Shown: positions 1 through 7,986, counted from the stretch's first letter. The stretch is 9,449 nucleotides of DNA from Bacteroidota bacterium (GCA_028875955.1 JAGWTX010000053.1:1-9449); one strand, 5' to 3'. A program made the numbers and translations. Notes: generated from the letters alone by a model not told the origin.

Positions 1-120
1 GGCCGGATTCACCAGCAGTGGCGCATTGAAGTACTGTGAGAAATGCAGATCCTGTGCCTGACTTGTCAAAAAAAGAAAAGTCAGGATAATTGTAATGCCT
101 ATGTTTAATTTTCGCTGCAT
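1..120 (-). CDS. PorP/SprF-family type IX secretion outer-membrane protein (N-terminal fragment)
   Basis: Reading the minus strand from ATG at 120-118 gives 40 codons open to the window edge. The first 22 residues form a signal peptide: basic MQRK start, hydrophobic ITIILTFLFL core, and a cleavage site after TSQA. The mature protein starts QDLHFSQYFNAPLLVNPA, the characteristic opening of PorP/SprF proteins, whose family pattern is roughly Q-FSQY--NPL-NPA. Family members are about 300-residue outer-membrane beta-barrel proteins that help secrete or anchor particular type IX cargo, as SprF does for SprB in Flavobacterium. The gene starts only 7 bases after the stop of the large upstream cargo gene and has no promoter-like box of its own, so co-transcription is likely. 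No Shine-Dalgarno sequence is seen, which is normal in this phylum. Only the N-terminus is present, so barrel integrity cannot be judged. Confidence 0.85.
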   Translation of the reverse strand, partial: MQRKLNIGITIILTFLFLTSQAQDLHFSQYFNAPLLVNPA

Positions 121-127
121 GATCAGA

Positions 128-3100
128 TCATCTTAATAAAGTTATGTCACCCTTTTTGGTTGCCCTCTGTTTACTGCTGAATTCCACTACCAGTGTATAA
201 TGATATACATCCTGCGGTTGTCCCTTACCATTATAGGTACCATCCCATCCTTCATTCTGGTTGGAGCTTTTGTACACAACGGTTCCCCAACGGTTGTAAA
301 TGGTCCATGTCATTTGGGAAATCCCGAAACCTTTTACATAGATCCTGTCGTTCTGTCCATCCCCGTTGGGCGAGAAGGCATTGGCCACATCCAATACGCT
401 GTTTATCGTAACCGGAATATCCTGGCAGGTGGTATCACTACAACCTGCATTATTAAATGCAACCAGACAGGTGTTAAATGTTCCGGATGCATTGTATAAA
501 TGAGCTACGGTGCTATCCGAACGGTTGATCAGCAGACTGTCACCATCCCCGAATATCCATTTGAACCTCGTTCCGCCTATGGAACTATTTAAAAATTCAA
601 CCGGCGTATTGGGTTTGGTGGGATCCGGTGAAAAACTGAATGACGCTTTGGGAATATCACTCACCAATATGGGGATGAGGGCGGAAGTATCTGACTTGTT
701 GCAGGTATTGGTATCTGATGCAATCAACCGGACGTTATACGTTCCAGGAATCGTATAACTATGTATGGGTTCTGTCTGTGTAGATGTGGTACCGTCGCCG
801 AAATCCCAGATAAAATCAGTACCCCCCTGAGAAGTGTTGGTAAATACAGCATTGTAGGGTAAGCAACCAACGGCCGGTGTGGTAAACTGTGCTTTTACAT
901 TCGGTGAAATCCGTATCTGTTTGATCAGGCTATCCGGTTCATTACAATAATTGGAATCGATCAGTATCAGTTTTACATTATAGGTCCCACCGGCTGCATA
1001 GGTATGGGTCACTTTTCCGCCACCTGCCAACTGCGTGGTACCATCCCCAAAATCCCAACGGAAACTATTGTTTTGAAAGGGTTTTATTGCCTGCGAAGTG
1101 TTGTCAAATTCATACGCCAGCGATGCACAGGGAGGTAGCTTGGTGGCGATGAATGACAGGGCCACTTCATCATTGCGGACCCGCATGCGGATATAGGCCG
1201 TATCCGCAATATTGCAACTGCTGGAATCCACCGAGATCAGTTTTACCCGGTATAATCCAATCGTATTGAAGGTATGCGATATGGTAGGAACCGTGGTCGT
1301 AACCGAAGGAGAACCATCATTGAAATCCCAGATATATTGCTTACCCATGGCCATGGTATCGGTAAAGTCTGCCACCAACGGAACACAACCGGAAGTATCC
1401 CTTACGATGCCGTTTATGGTGGCCTGTATGCCTGCACCGATTCCAGCCAGGTTAAAGGCAATTTTTATGGCTGCCAGGTTACAATCGGATGCCCGGTTGA
1501 ATTGAGACCACACACCCGGAGTCGTCGGGAAAGGGGGTTTCTGCGAGCCGCAATTGGCGCAAATGGATTGGTAGATCACACCATTGCGGTCAAAGCGGCT
1601 GGTGCCTCCGTCAACATGTTCACCAAAACCACCGTTCTGCCCGAAAAAACTTCCGTACAACTGTGATTTCGCATCCTTTTCCAGAACGAAAAAATAAAAG
1701 TCGCTGTTATCAGTTGTCTTCTGATAAGCATCCGCTGTAATGGGTAATCCCCGGGTGCCCGCATTGGGAAAACCTTCGAGTGAATTGGTGGTTCCCCCCC
1801 ATCCGGAAACATAGACGTTCTCACAACGATCCACCAGGAAGGCGGTTGGAGAAATATTCGGGCTCGCATTACCGGTACCGAACACAGTTGAATACACAAA
1901 ATCAGAAAGATCGGGTTTCAGTTTTGCAATAAACTGTCTGCCATTTGTCTGGGAAAATGCAGCATTGATCACCGGCCAGTCGCCGGTACTGGTTCCTGAA
2001 ATATAAGGGAACCCGTATTTATCAAAGCCGATCCCGTAAATGATATCAATGCCGGTTGTACCAAAAAAACCATCTCTGATCAGGTTGCCATCGGGTGTAA
2101 ATTCCGCTATGAATCCATCGGCACCCCCACCCTGGTAAACAGGGTATTTAGTCCCTGCTTTATTACCGGGAAAATTAGCACTTGCGGTGGCACCGGCCAC
2201 ATACAGATTATTGGTCAGAGGATTGATCGCCAGTACAAAACCCGCATCATCATCACTCCCACCCATCAGCACACTAAACAAAACGGAATTCAGATCAGGG
2301 GATAATTTGAGAATGACGGCATCCTGCGCCCTACCGGCTGCATTGGCTGCACCAAGCGTGGTTTGCGTGGAAACCGATGTGGTGGGAAAATTCTTGGACT
2401 GCGTACAGGAAGCGAAATAGATATTATTTGCAGCATCTACGATGACTTCACTTCTGGCATCATCCCCATAATTCCGGTCAATGGATTCCGCACCCCTGGT
2501 AGGATATTTGTGACGGATGTTGACGCCATCATCACCTGTACCGCCAATACGAACCGAACCGATCAGATCCGTTCCTGCTGCATTCAGTTTGGTAACCACA
2601 ATATCCCAGCCTCCCAGTGATCCATTGCTATAAGTTTGCAGACTCCCTTTCACGGGATAATCGGAAGAAGTGGATCTTCCTGCAATAATCAGGTTCCCGC
2701 TATTATCCACCACCAGACTATGGGGTTGTTCATTGCCACTGGCTCCCCCGAGATAGGTTGCATAAATCCGGTTGGTGCCGGTGGGATCAAATTTGATGAT
2801 ACCCATATCATACCCACCCTGTTCTCCGGTACTATTGCTTCCCCCCTGGTAAAATTGTTTGAATGCCCCATTGTTGGTCGGGAACCCTGAAACAGGAATC
2901 CCAAAAACGATACCCCCTGCATAAAAATTACCCGCATTGTCATAAGTGGCCGTATACCCCCAGTTATCGGCAGTGCTTCCCGTAAAAGTGGAGAAGATGA
3001 GCTGCGGATCAATCACCAATGTCTGATCCGGTGTATAGGAACCTGCCAACCGGAACTGTACGATGTTTCCCTTCACATCGAAACTGCAGGGAATTTCCTT

Positions 3101-3799
3101 GCGGCCATTCTCCCCCAGCTGATAGGAATAAGGCTGGTTCTCCACTACATCGTCTACAGAGGTTTTTACCTGCAGGGAACCTTCTTTTATTTTCAAGCCA
3201 TCCACCCCATCAAAATAGAGGGCAATCCGGGATGGATCCCCACCCGGGTGTACAATAAAATCATATTTCAAAACACCATTGGTGGTATAATACCGAACAT
3301 CAATATTCGGATATACATTCTGATAGGTAACACCCAGATAGGTCTTACAGTTCCTTGCCCATTTGGTAGCATCATTCCCGATAAAATAATTGGAATAGGT
3401 TGCTTCCGCCTTATCCGGAATGATCACCGGATGCGGATTGGCATTCAGAAAACGGACGGCATAGGCATGGCCCCTGAGTGTTATGGGACCCGTTTCTTCG
3501 GCGGGAAGTGGTAATGATTCATGGGAGACAGCTGCTTTCCCGTTTTGCGAAACGGTTGCTGCAGGATGTACGCCATGCGCTGCTTCATTTCTTCGGCTCA
3601 GATCCTGCTGGTTATAGAGTATCACGCGATACCCGTCGTTCTGTAAGAGAAATGACCCGGTTGTCATATCACCTTTAAAACGTATGGTCTTATCCCACTG
3701 CCCTTTATTTTCAACAAATTCCAGATAGTTCTGTGAATAGGTATTACCATACAAGAGCACCAGCAACAAAATCCTTCCTATTGTTTTCACTCTTGCCAC
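128..3799 (-). CDS. Large secreted protein: DUF7948-like, SBBP repeats, four PKD domains, type B T9SS sorting domain
   Basis: This 1223-residue protein is predicted to be exported and surface-attached or released by the type IX system. Residues 1-23 are a signal peptide ending YSQ. Residues 25-265 begin with the ENKGQW motif of DUF7948-type N-terminal domains. Residues 270-790 hold SBBP beta-propeller repeats of the form D-GN-Y--G-T--FP, followed by a conserved Cys pair (CANCG, 747-751). PKD domains lie near 795-875, 880-965, 967-1047 and 1049-1132; WDFNDG or WDFGDG marks the first three and WIFGDG the fourth. Residues 1136-1223 form the gliding-motility-associated C-terminal domain, with FSPNGDGQND at 1142-1151, YNRWG at 1168-1172 and WDGTYNG at 1185-1191. 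The start codon is GTG at 3799-3797. A second in-frame GTG at 3790-3788 would give a shorter signal peptide starting MKTIGR and is a real alternative. There is no nearby in-frame ATG, and an in-frame stop lies shortly upstream. The specific ligand or substrate is unknown, and no catalytic domain is recognised. Propeller plus PKD architecture suggests adhesion or a structural surface role, which is inference. Confidence 0.92.
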   Translation of the reverse strand: MARVKTIGRILLLVLLYGNTYSQNYLEFVENKGQWDKTIRFKGDMTTGSFLLQNDGYRVILYNQQDLSRRNEAAHGVHPAATVSQNGKAAVSHESLPLPAEETGPITLRGHAYAVRFLNANPHPVIIPDKAEATYSNYFIGNDATKWARNCKTYLGVTYQNVYPNIDVRYYTTNGVLKYDFIVHPGGDPSRIALYFDGVDGLKIKEGSLQVKTSVDDVVENQPYSYQLGENGRKEIPCSFDVKGNIVQFRLAGSYTPDQTLVIDPQLIFSTFTGSTADNWGYTATYDNAGNFYAGGIVFGIPVSGFPTNNGAFKQFYQGGSNSTGEQGGYDMGIIKFDPTGTNRIYATYLGGASGNEQPHSLVVDNSGNLIIAGRSTSSDYPVKGSLQTYSNGSLGGWDIVVTKLNAAGTDLIGSVRIGGTGDDGVNIRHKYPTRGAESIDRNYGDDARSEVIVDAANNIYFASCTQSKNFPTTSVSTQTTLGAANAAGRAQDAVILKLSPDLNSVLFSVLMGGSDDDAGFVLAINPLTNNLYVAGATASANFPGNKAGTKYPVYQGGGADGFIAEFTPDGNLIRDGFFGTTGIDIIYGIGFDKYGFPYISGTSTGDWPVINAAFSQTNGRQFIAKLKPDLSDFVYSTVFGTGNASPNISPTAFLVDRCENVYVSGWGGTTNSLEGFPNAGTRGLPITADAYQKTTDNSDFYFFVLEKDAKSQLYGSFFGQNGGFGEHVDGGTSRFDRNGVIYQSICANCGSQKPPFPTTPGVWSQFNRASDCNLAAIKIAFNLAGIGAGIQATINGIVRDTSGCVPLVADFTDTMAMGKQYIWDFNDGSPSVTTTVPTISHTFNTIGLYRVKLISVDSSSCNIADTAYIRMRVRNDEVALSFIATKLPPCASLAYEFDNTSQAIKPFQNNSFRWDFGDGTTQLAGGGKVTHTYAAGGTYNVKLILIDSNYCNEPDSLIKQIRISPNVKAQFTTPAVGCLPYNAVFTNTSQGGTDFIWDFGDGTTSTQTEPIHSYTIPGTYNVRLIASDTNTCNKSDTSALIPILVSDIPKASFSFSPDPTKPNTPVEFLNSSIGGTRFKWIFGDGDSLLINRSDSTVAHLYNASGTFNTCLVAFNNAGCSDTTCQDIPVTINSVLDVANAFSPNGDGQNDRIYVKGFGISQMTWTIYNRWGTVVYKSSNQNEGWDGTYNGKGQPQDVYHYTLVVEFSSKQRATKKGDITLLR

Positions 3800-3811
3800 C
3801 CTGTTTTTTTT

Positions 3812-3819
3812 AAAAGTTA
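3812..3819 (-). promoter_or_regulatory. Possible -7 box of the cargo/PorP cassette
   Basis: On the minus strand this reads TAACTTTT, five of the six fixed bases of the Bacteroidota -7 box TAnnTTTG. It begins 20 bases upstream of the GTG start. It is followed by an A-rich tract ending AACAGG directly before the GTG. No TTG-type -33 element was found at the usual distance, so the call is weak. The 129-base gap to recG otherwise shows nothing convincing, including no clear terminator for recG. Confidence 0.25.
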
Positions 3820-3928
3820 CGATTTATATACGTTTTTCCGGTTGTTTGGTTTAGAAATCAATGCGGTAAAACGGCAAGAATTAACAATTGGCTTTGCTTT
3901 GGATTCCTTATAACCCAACCAGCCATCC

Positions 3929-6043
3929 TTAAGAGATCTTTGACCATCCGTGTGTGGCTGTTTGAGATTGCAGGAACTTTTTTAACTGCAAATTCTTTGC
4001 CATACTCAGGGTATTGTCTTCTTCTACTATTTTTTCTGCAGCAGTTTTTGCCAGTTCCAGCAAATCACGGTCCTGTACAATATCAGCCAGCCTGAAATTC
4101 AATGCCCCACTCTGCCGGGTTCCCTGAATATCGCCCGGCCCCCGGATCTCCAGGTCCTTTTCAGCAATTTTAAACCCATCATTGGTTGCGCACATTATCT
4201 TGATACGTTCCCTGCCTTCCCTGCTTACTTTACTACCCGTTAATAATATGCAAAAACTCTTCTCCTTACCCCTTCCTACCCTGCCCCTGAGCTGGTGTAA
4301 CTGGGATAGTCCGAATTTTTCCGAACTCTCAATCACCATTACCGTGGCATTGGGCACATTCACACCCACTTCGATCACCGTGGTACTTACCATGATATGG
4401 GTATCCCCCTTTACAAACCGGGCCATATTGGTTTCTTTCTGCTCATTCGGCTGACGTCCATGCACCATGCTGATCCGGAATTTGGGTTCGGGGAAAAAAC
4501 TTTTCACCTGCTCATATCCCTGCATCAGGTCTTCATAACTCATCTTTTCACTTTCTTCAATCAAGGGATAGATAAAATAGGCTTGTCTGCCCTTATCGAT
4601 CTCAGATCTTACAAAATCCATCACTTTGGCCCTCGCGGTTTCAAAACGGTGAACAGTTGTAATGGGTTGCCTCCCCGGAGGCAGTTCATCCATGATACTA
4701 TAATCCAAATCACCATAAGCCGTCATGGCCAGTGTTCTCGGGATGGGTGTTGCGGTCATCACCAACACATGGGGCGGTATGGTTGCTTTTTCCCAAAGTT
4801 TGGCCCTTTGCGCTACACCAAAGCGATGCTGTTCATCAACGATTACCAATCCCAGATTTCTAAATTGTACCACTTCTTCGATTACCGCATGCGTTCCAAC
4901 TACAAAATGAATGGTATCATCCAGCAGACCCTGTAATATTTTTTTCCTGGCTGCCGTTTTGGTACTGCCGGTAAGCAAAGCCACTTCAACCGGCATTTCC
5001 CTGAGCAGTTCCGTTATACCGGCATAATGTTGTTGTGCCAGGATTTCAGTGGGTGCCATCAAACAGCTCTGGAATCCATTATCGGCTGCCAGTAACATAC
5101 TAAGGAGCGCCACAATGGTTTTGCCGCTGCCTACATCCCCCTGTAACAACCGATTCATTTGCCGGCCCCTTCCCGTATCTGTTCTGATTTCCTTTAATAC
5201 CCTTTTCTGGGCACCCGTCAATGAAAAAGGGAGATAGTTGGCATAAAATGTATTGAAATAATCACCCACTTTTTCAAAGACAACACCTTTACTCTTGGTA
5301 TGTCTTTCCAGTTTCACCAGTTGCAATCTTATCTGGGCAATCAGGAACTCTTCAAATTTCAATCGCCGGAAAGCTTTCTCCGCCCATTCAGGTGATTGTG
5401 GGAAATGAGCCTGCCGGTAGGCTTCATACCGCGACAGCAATCCCAACTGCTGTACCCATTCATCCGGCAAATTTTCCGGCAGGTCGCCGGGTTTGATAAG
5501 AGAGAATAAAACTTCCGTGCATTTGCCCAATTGTCTTCCGTTAAACCCCCTGGCTTTTAACTTTTCCGTACTGGGATATACGGGTTCCAGAAAATTTTTT
5601 ACACCCGGTTTTGACAGAACCAGGGGCTCGATTTCGGGGTGAACCATTTGCGGTTTTCCGTTAAAAAAACCCGTTTTCCCAAATACCAGGTAATCACTCC
5701 CGATATGCAAATTTTTAACCACCCAATTGATACCCTGGAACCAGGTAAGTTCCAGGATACCTGTTTTGTCTTTCAATTTCGCCATCAGGCGTTTGGCCCT
5801 GCCGGCTCCTACGGTCTCATAACTAAGCAGGGTGCCTGCAACCTGTATATAGTCGGTTTGCGGACTGATCTCCTGAATGGTATTCAGCTGGGTCTTATCA
5901 ATGTGCCGGTTGGGAAAATGATTGAGCAGGTCTCCGAATGTAAAAATCTCCAATTCTTTTTTGAGCATATCTGCGCGCAGCGGACCAATCCCTTTGAGGT
6001 ATTCGATGGGAGAAGATAATATGGAGGCGTTACCGGAACTCAT
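3929..6043 (-). CDS. recG: ATP-dependent DNA helicase RecG
   Basis: The 704-residue product is close in length to E. coli RecG (693). RecG is a cytoplasmic superfamily 2 helicase that reverses stalled replication forks and migrates Holliday junctions. The N-terminus carries a helix-hairpin-like segment (PIEYLKGIGPLRADMLKKEL, 12-31), followed by the OB-fold wedge region at about 60-150 that binds branched DNA. Helicase motifs are complete: Walker A GDVGSGKT (302-309), DEQH box (403-406, within VDEQHRFGV), TATPIPRT (430-437) and motif VI QLRGRVGR (584-591). The C-terminal translocation region has the family signature RGPGDIQGTRQSG (634-646). The ATG at 6043-6041 fits the family N-terminus and leads into no upstream coding extension. 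It is transcribed divergently from trpS; no strong promoter box is visible upstream. Confidence 0.97.
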   Translation of the reverse strand: MSSGNASILSSPIEYLKGIGPLRADMLKKELEIFTFGDLLNHFPNRHIDKTQLNTIQEISPQTDYIQVAGTLLSYETVGAGRAKRLMAKLKDKTGILELTWFQGINWVVKNLHIGSDYLVFGKTGFFNGKPQMVHPEIEPLVLSKPGVKNFLEPVYPSTEKLKARGFNGRQLGKCTEVLFSLIKPGDLPENLPDEWVQQLGLLSRYEAYRQAHFPQSPEWAEKAFRRLKFEEFLIAQIRLQLVKLERHTKSKGVVFEKVGDYFNTFYANYLPFSLTGAQKRVLKEIRTDTGRGRQMNRLLQGDVGSGKTIVALLSMLLAADNGFQSCLMAPTEILAQQHYAGITELLREMPVEVALLTGSTKTAARKKILQGLLDDTIHFVVGTHAVIEEVVQFRNLGLVIVDEQHRFGVAQRAKLWEKATIPPHVLVMTATPIPRTLAMTAYGDLDYSIMDELPPGRQPITTVHRFETARAKVMDFVRSEIDKGRQAYFIYPLIEESEKMSYEDLMQGYEQVKSFFPEPKFRISMVHGRQPNEQKETNMARFVKGDTHIMVSTTVIEVGVNVPNATVMVIESSEKFGLSQLHQLRGRVGRGKEKSFCILLTGSKVSREGRERIKIMCATNDGFKIAEKDLEIRGPGDIQGTRQSGALNFRLADIVQDRDLLELAKTAAEKIVEEDNTLSMAKNLQLKKFLQSQTATHGWSKIS

Positions 6044-6197
6044 GTAAAAGAAATCAACAAGTGGATCAGCGAATTAACGGATTGTTATCTGGATTACCAA
6101 TAATGAATCAACGGTTACAACGTAACAGGGTCACCCCATCCCTTGCGAATCGGGTAATCTGGTGATTGCCTGTCTGCCAACAAAAAATACGGATGCA

Positions 6198-6218
6198 ATT
6201 CCCGATTCCCGACTCCCG
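6198..6218. repeat. Three tandem heptamers (A[T/C]TCCCG) upstream of trpS
   Basis: ATTCCCG occurs at 6198-6204 and again at 6205-6211, then ACTCCCG at 6212-6218, directly abutting one another. The array ends 5 bases before the -7-like box of trpS, in the interval where a -33 element or activator site would lie. It may be a regulatory site, a microsatellite or chance; nothing else in the window shares it. Confidence 0.6.
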
Positions 6219-6223
6219 AAACG

Positions 6224-6231
6224 TATCTTCG
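6224..6231 (+). promoter_or_regulatory. Probable -7 promoter box of trpS
   Basis: TATCTTCG matches TAnnTTTG at five of six fixed positions. Five bases (TCCCC) separate it from the trpS ATG at 6237, so transcription would start at or next to the start codon, giving a very short or absent 5' leader. No -33 TTG is visible at the usual distance, and the heptamer array occupies that place. Confidence 0.45.
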
Positions 6232-6236
6232 TCCCC

Positions 6237-7253
6237 ATGGAAAAAGAGGTTGTACTGAGTGGTATCCGGCCTACAGGATTTCTGCACCTGGGAAATTATT
6301 TTGGTGCCATGCGAAACTATGTGCGCATGCAGGATGATTATCATTGCTATTTTTTTGTTGCCAACTGGCATAGTCTCACCACGCATCCTGACACAAAGGA
6401 ATTAAGAAACAGTGTTCACCGGGTGATTGCAGAAAATATTGCCTGCGGTCTGGATCCTGAAAAAGTGGCATTGTATATCCAGAGTGATGTTCCCGAAATC
6501 GCGGAGCTCTATCTGTATCTGAACATGCTGGCCTATAAAGGCGAACTGGAAAAGACGGTTACTTTTAAAGAAAAAGTAAGGTTACAACCCGAAAATGTCA
6601 ACGCAGGTCTGCTTACCTATCCCGTTTTACAGGCAGCGGATATCCTGATACATCGTGCTGTAAAAGTACCGGTGGGAAAAGACCAGGAACAGCACCTGGA
6701 AATGGCAAGAAATTTTGCCGAACGTTTTAACTACCGGTATGGTGAGGTATTGCCCCTGCCCTATGCATTTAATTATGGGGGAGAACTGGTCAGGATCATG
6801 AGTCTGGATGGAACGGGTAAAATGAGTAAGAGTGAAAACCAGCTGGCTACGCTTTATCTGGCCGATACCGACGATAGTATCCGCAAAAAGATCATGAAGG
6901 CAAAAACAGACCAGGGACCTGCCGAACCCAATTCTGTCAAACCGGATTATATACAGAATTTATTTACTTTAATGGGATTGGTCAGTACACCCGATACCCT
7001 GCAGAAATTTGAAGCGGATTTTGCTGCCAGTTCAACCGGCAATTGCCTGATCCGCTATGGGGATATGAAAAAACAACTGGCTGAGGACATGGCAGTTTTT
7101 ATCAAACCGATTCGTGAAAAAGCAGCTGATATTCAGCAGAATAAAGAATTATTGGGCAAGATAATCCGGCAGGGTGCCGATAAGGCCAGAGCCAGTGCGT
7201 CTGAAACACTCAAACTGGTAAGGCAGGCGGTGGGTATGAATTATGGGGGGTAA
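6237..7253 (+). CDS. trpS: Tryptophanyl-tRNA synthetase
   Basis: This class I aminoacyl-tRNA synthetase charges tRNA-Trp with tryptophan using ATP in the cytoplasm. The 338-residue product matches the usual bacterial TrpRS length of about 330. It opens with the family N-terminus VLSGIRPTGFLHLGNYFGA, where HLGN (17-20) is the HIGH-type ATP-binding motif. It carries the KMSKS loop exactly (195-199, within DGTGKMSKSENQ) and the conserved core segments QAADIL and VPVGKDQEQHLE. The reading frame stays open upstream to an ATG at 6162. The ATG at 6237 is preferred because it places the HLGN motif at the normal distance from the N-terminus; the 25 extra residues look like translated intergenic DNA and would include the promoter box. 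The protein ends NYGG just before TAA. No terminator is seen after it, so read-through into the kinase gene 67 bases downstream is possible. Confidence 0.96.
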   Translation: MEKEVVLSGIRPTGFLHLGNYFGAMRNYVRMQDDYHCYFFVANWHSLTTHPDTKELRNSVHRVIAENIACGLDPEKVALYIQSDVPEIAELYLYLNMLAYKGELEKTVTFKEKVRLQPENVNAGLLTYPVLQAADILIHRAVKVPVGKDQEQHLEMARNFAERFNYRYGEVLPLPYAFNYGGELVRIMSLDGTGKMSKSENQLATLYLADTDDSIRKKIMKAKTDQGPAEPNSVKPDYIQNLFTLMGLVSTPDTLQKFEADFAASSTGNCLIRYGDMKKQLAEDMAVFIKPIREKAADIQQNKELLGKIIRQGADKARASASETLKLVRQAVGMNYGG

Positions 7254-7307
7254 TCCTTCTTTCTAAAAAAAAAATCTATCTCCTAACCGTTCCTACTTCG
7301 TATTTCG

Positions 7308-7315
7308 TACTTTCA
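7308..7315 (+). promoter_or_regulatory. Possible -7 box of the deoxynucleoside kinase gene
   Basis: TACTTTCA matches four of the six fixed bases of TAnnTTTG. It lies five bases before the ATG at 7321, the same spacing as the box upstream of trpS. The gap after trpS also holds an A10 run at 7265-7274. The match is weak on its own; the identical spacing is the main support. Confidence 0.28.
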
Positions 7316-7320
7316 TTTTT

Positions 7321-7956
7321 ATGGCAAAAGCAAAGAAACCCAAACACATCGCTGTGGCCGGCAATATCGGTGCCGGTAAAACTACCCTGACAGAAATGCT
7401 GAGCAAGCATTACCGCTGGATACCACAATTTGAAGATGTGGACCACAATCCTTATCTGATGGATTTTTATGAGGATATGCCCCGCTGGAGTTTTAACCTG
7501 CAGATTTTTTTTCTGAATAGCCGGCTCAACCAATTACTCGAAATCCATCATGGTACGGAAACCGTGATCCAGGACCGGACCATTTATGAGGATGCCAATA
7601 TCTTCGCTCCCAACCTGCATGAAATGGGTTTGATGAGCAAACGGGATTTTGATAATTACTTTCTTTTTTTTCAGACCCTGAAGACCATGGTTCAGCCACC
7701 GGATCTGCTGATCTATCTGAAAGCATCGGTGCCCACCCTGGTTTCCCAGATCCAGAAACGCGGAAGGGAATATGAGGAGAATATCCGTCTGGATTATCTG
7801 AAAAGATTGAATGAGCATTATAATAAATGGATCGACTCCTATAAGGAAGGCCCTTTATTGATCGTGGATTGTGATAAGAACAAGTTCGCCGAAAACGATG
7901 AAAATTTCGGGGATATCATCAGCAAAGTGGATAGCACTTTGTTTGGTTTATTTTAA
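7321..7956 (+). CDS. Deoxynucleoside kinase (dCK/dGK family)
   Basis: This 211-residue kinase transfers phosphate from a nucleoside triphosphate to the 5'-OH of deoxynucleosides in the salvage pathway. The P-loop GNIGAGKTT (14-22) is intact. Glu38 in FEDVDHNPYL is the likely sugar- or base-contacting acidic residue of the family. The DRTIYEDANIF segment (85-95) corresponds to the conserved D/E-R-S-type catalytic motif. KRGREYEENI (146-155) is the arginine-rich LID that closes over phosphate. The length is typical of bacterial deoxyadenosine/deoxyguanosine kinases of this fold. Which base it prefers cannot be read from the sequence; deoxyadenosine or deoxyguanosine is more likely than thymidine by family precedent. 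It follows trpS on the same strand with a 67-base gap and is followed by a terminator-like hairpin. The ATG leads directly into a basic MAKAKKPKHIAVAGNIG start, typical for the family. Confidence 0.93.
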   Translation: MAKAKKPKHIAVAGNIGAGKTTLTEMLSKHYRWIPQFEDVDHNPYLMDFYEDMPRWSFNLQIFFLNSRLNQLLEIHHGTETVIQDRTIYEDANIFAPNLHEMGLMSKRDFDNYFLFFQTLKTMVQPPDLLIYLKASVPTLVSQIQKRGREYEENIRLDYLKRLNEHYNKWIDSYKEGPLLIVDCDKNKFAENDENFGDIISKVDSTLFGLF

Positions 7957-7986
7957 TCAGTCCTACCCTATTTTTCTATACAGGCC

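Noticed and set aside
1794..1800. C7 run (G7 on the coding strand) in the large cargo gene as a possible phase-variation tract
   Set aside because: It is short and arises from codons for a conserved family motif, SGWGGT. The frame is intact, and there is no sign of a switch.
4397..4936. 179-codon plus-strand frame inside recG
   Set aside because: It lies entirely antisense to conserved helicase motifs and has no recognisable domain; it is a shadow frame, like the others opposite the cargo gene and pckA.
6114..6126. Small inverted repeat GTTAC-AAC-GTAAC in the recG-trpS gap
   Set aside because: Five-base arms are expected by chance in a gap of this size, and it is not placed relative to any visible promoter box.
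6092..6159. Distant inverted repeat GATTACC/GGTAATC upstream of trpS as a leader attenuator or T-box
   Set aside because: The arms are 54 bases apart, and there is no T-box sequence, leader peptide with Trp codons, or terminator stem. The likely transcript start lies downstream of it.
6162..6236. Upstream in-frame ATG that would add 25 residues to TrpS
   Set aside because: The extension has no resemblance to the TrpRS N-terminus, includes the heptamer array and -7-like box, and pushes the HLGN motif too far from the start.
6108..6386. 92-codon minus-strand frame overlapping the start of trpS
   Set aside because: It overlaps clearly coding trpS sequence on the opposite strand, shows no recognisable domain or signal, and has a composition typical of an antisense shadow.
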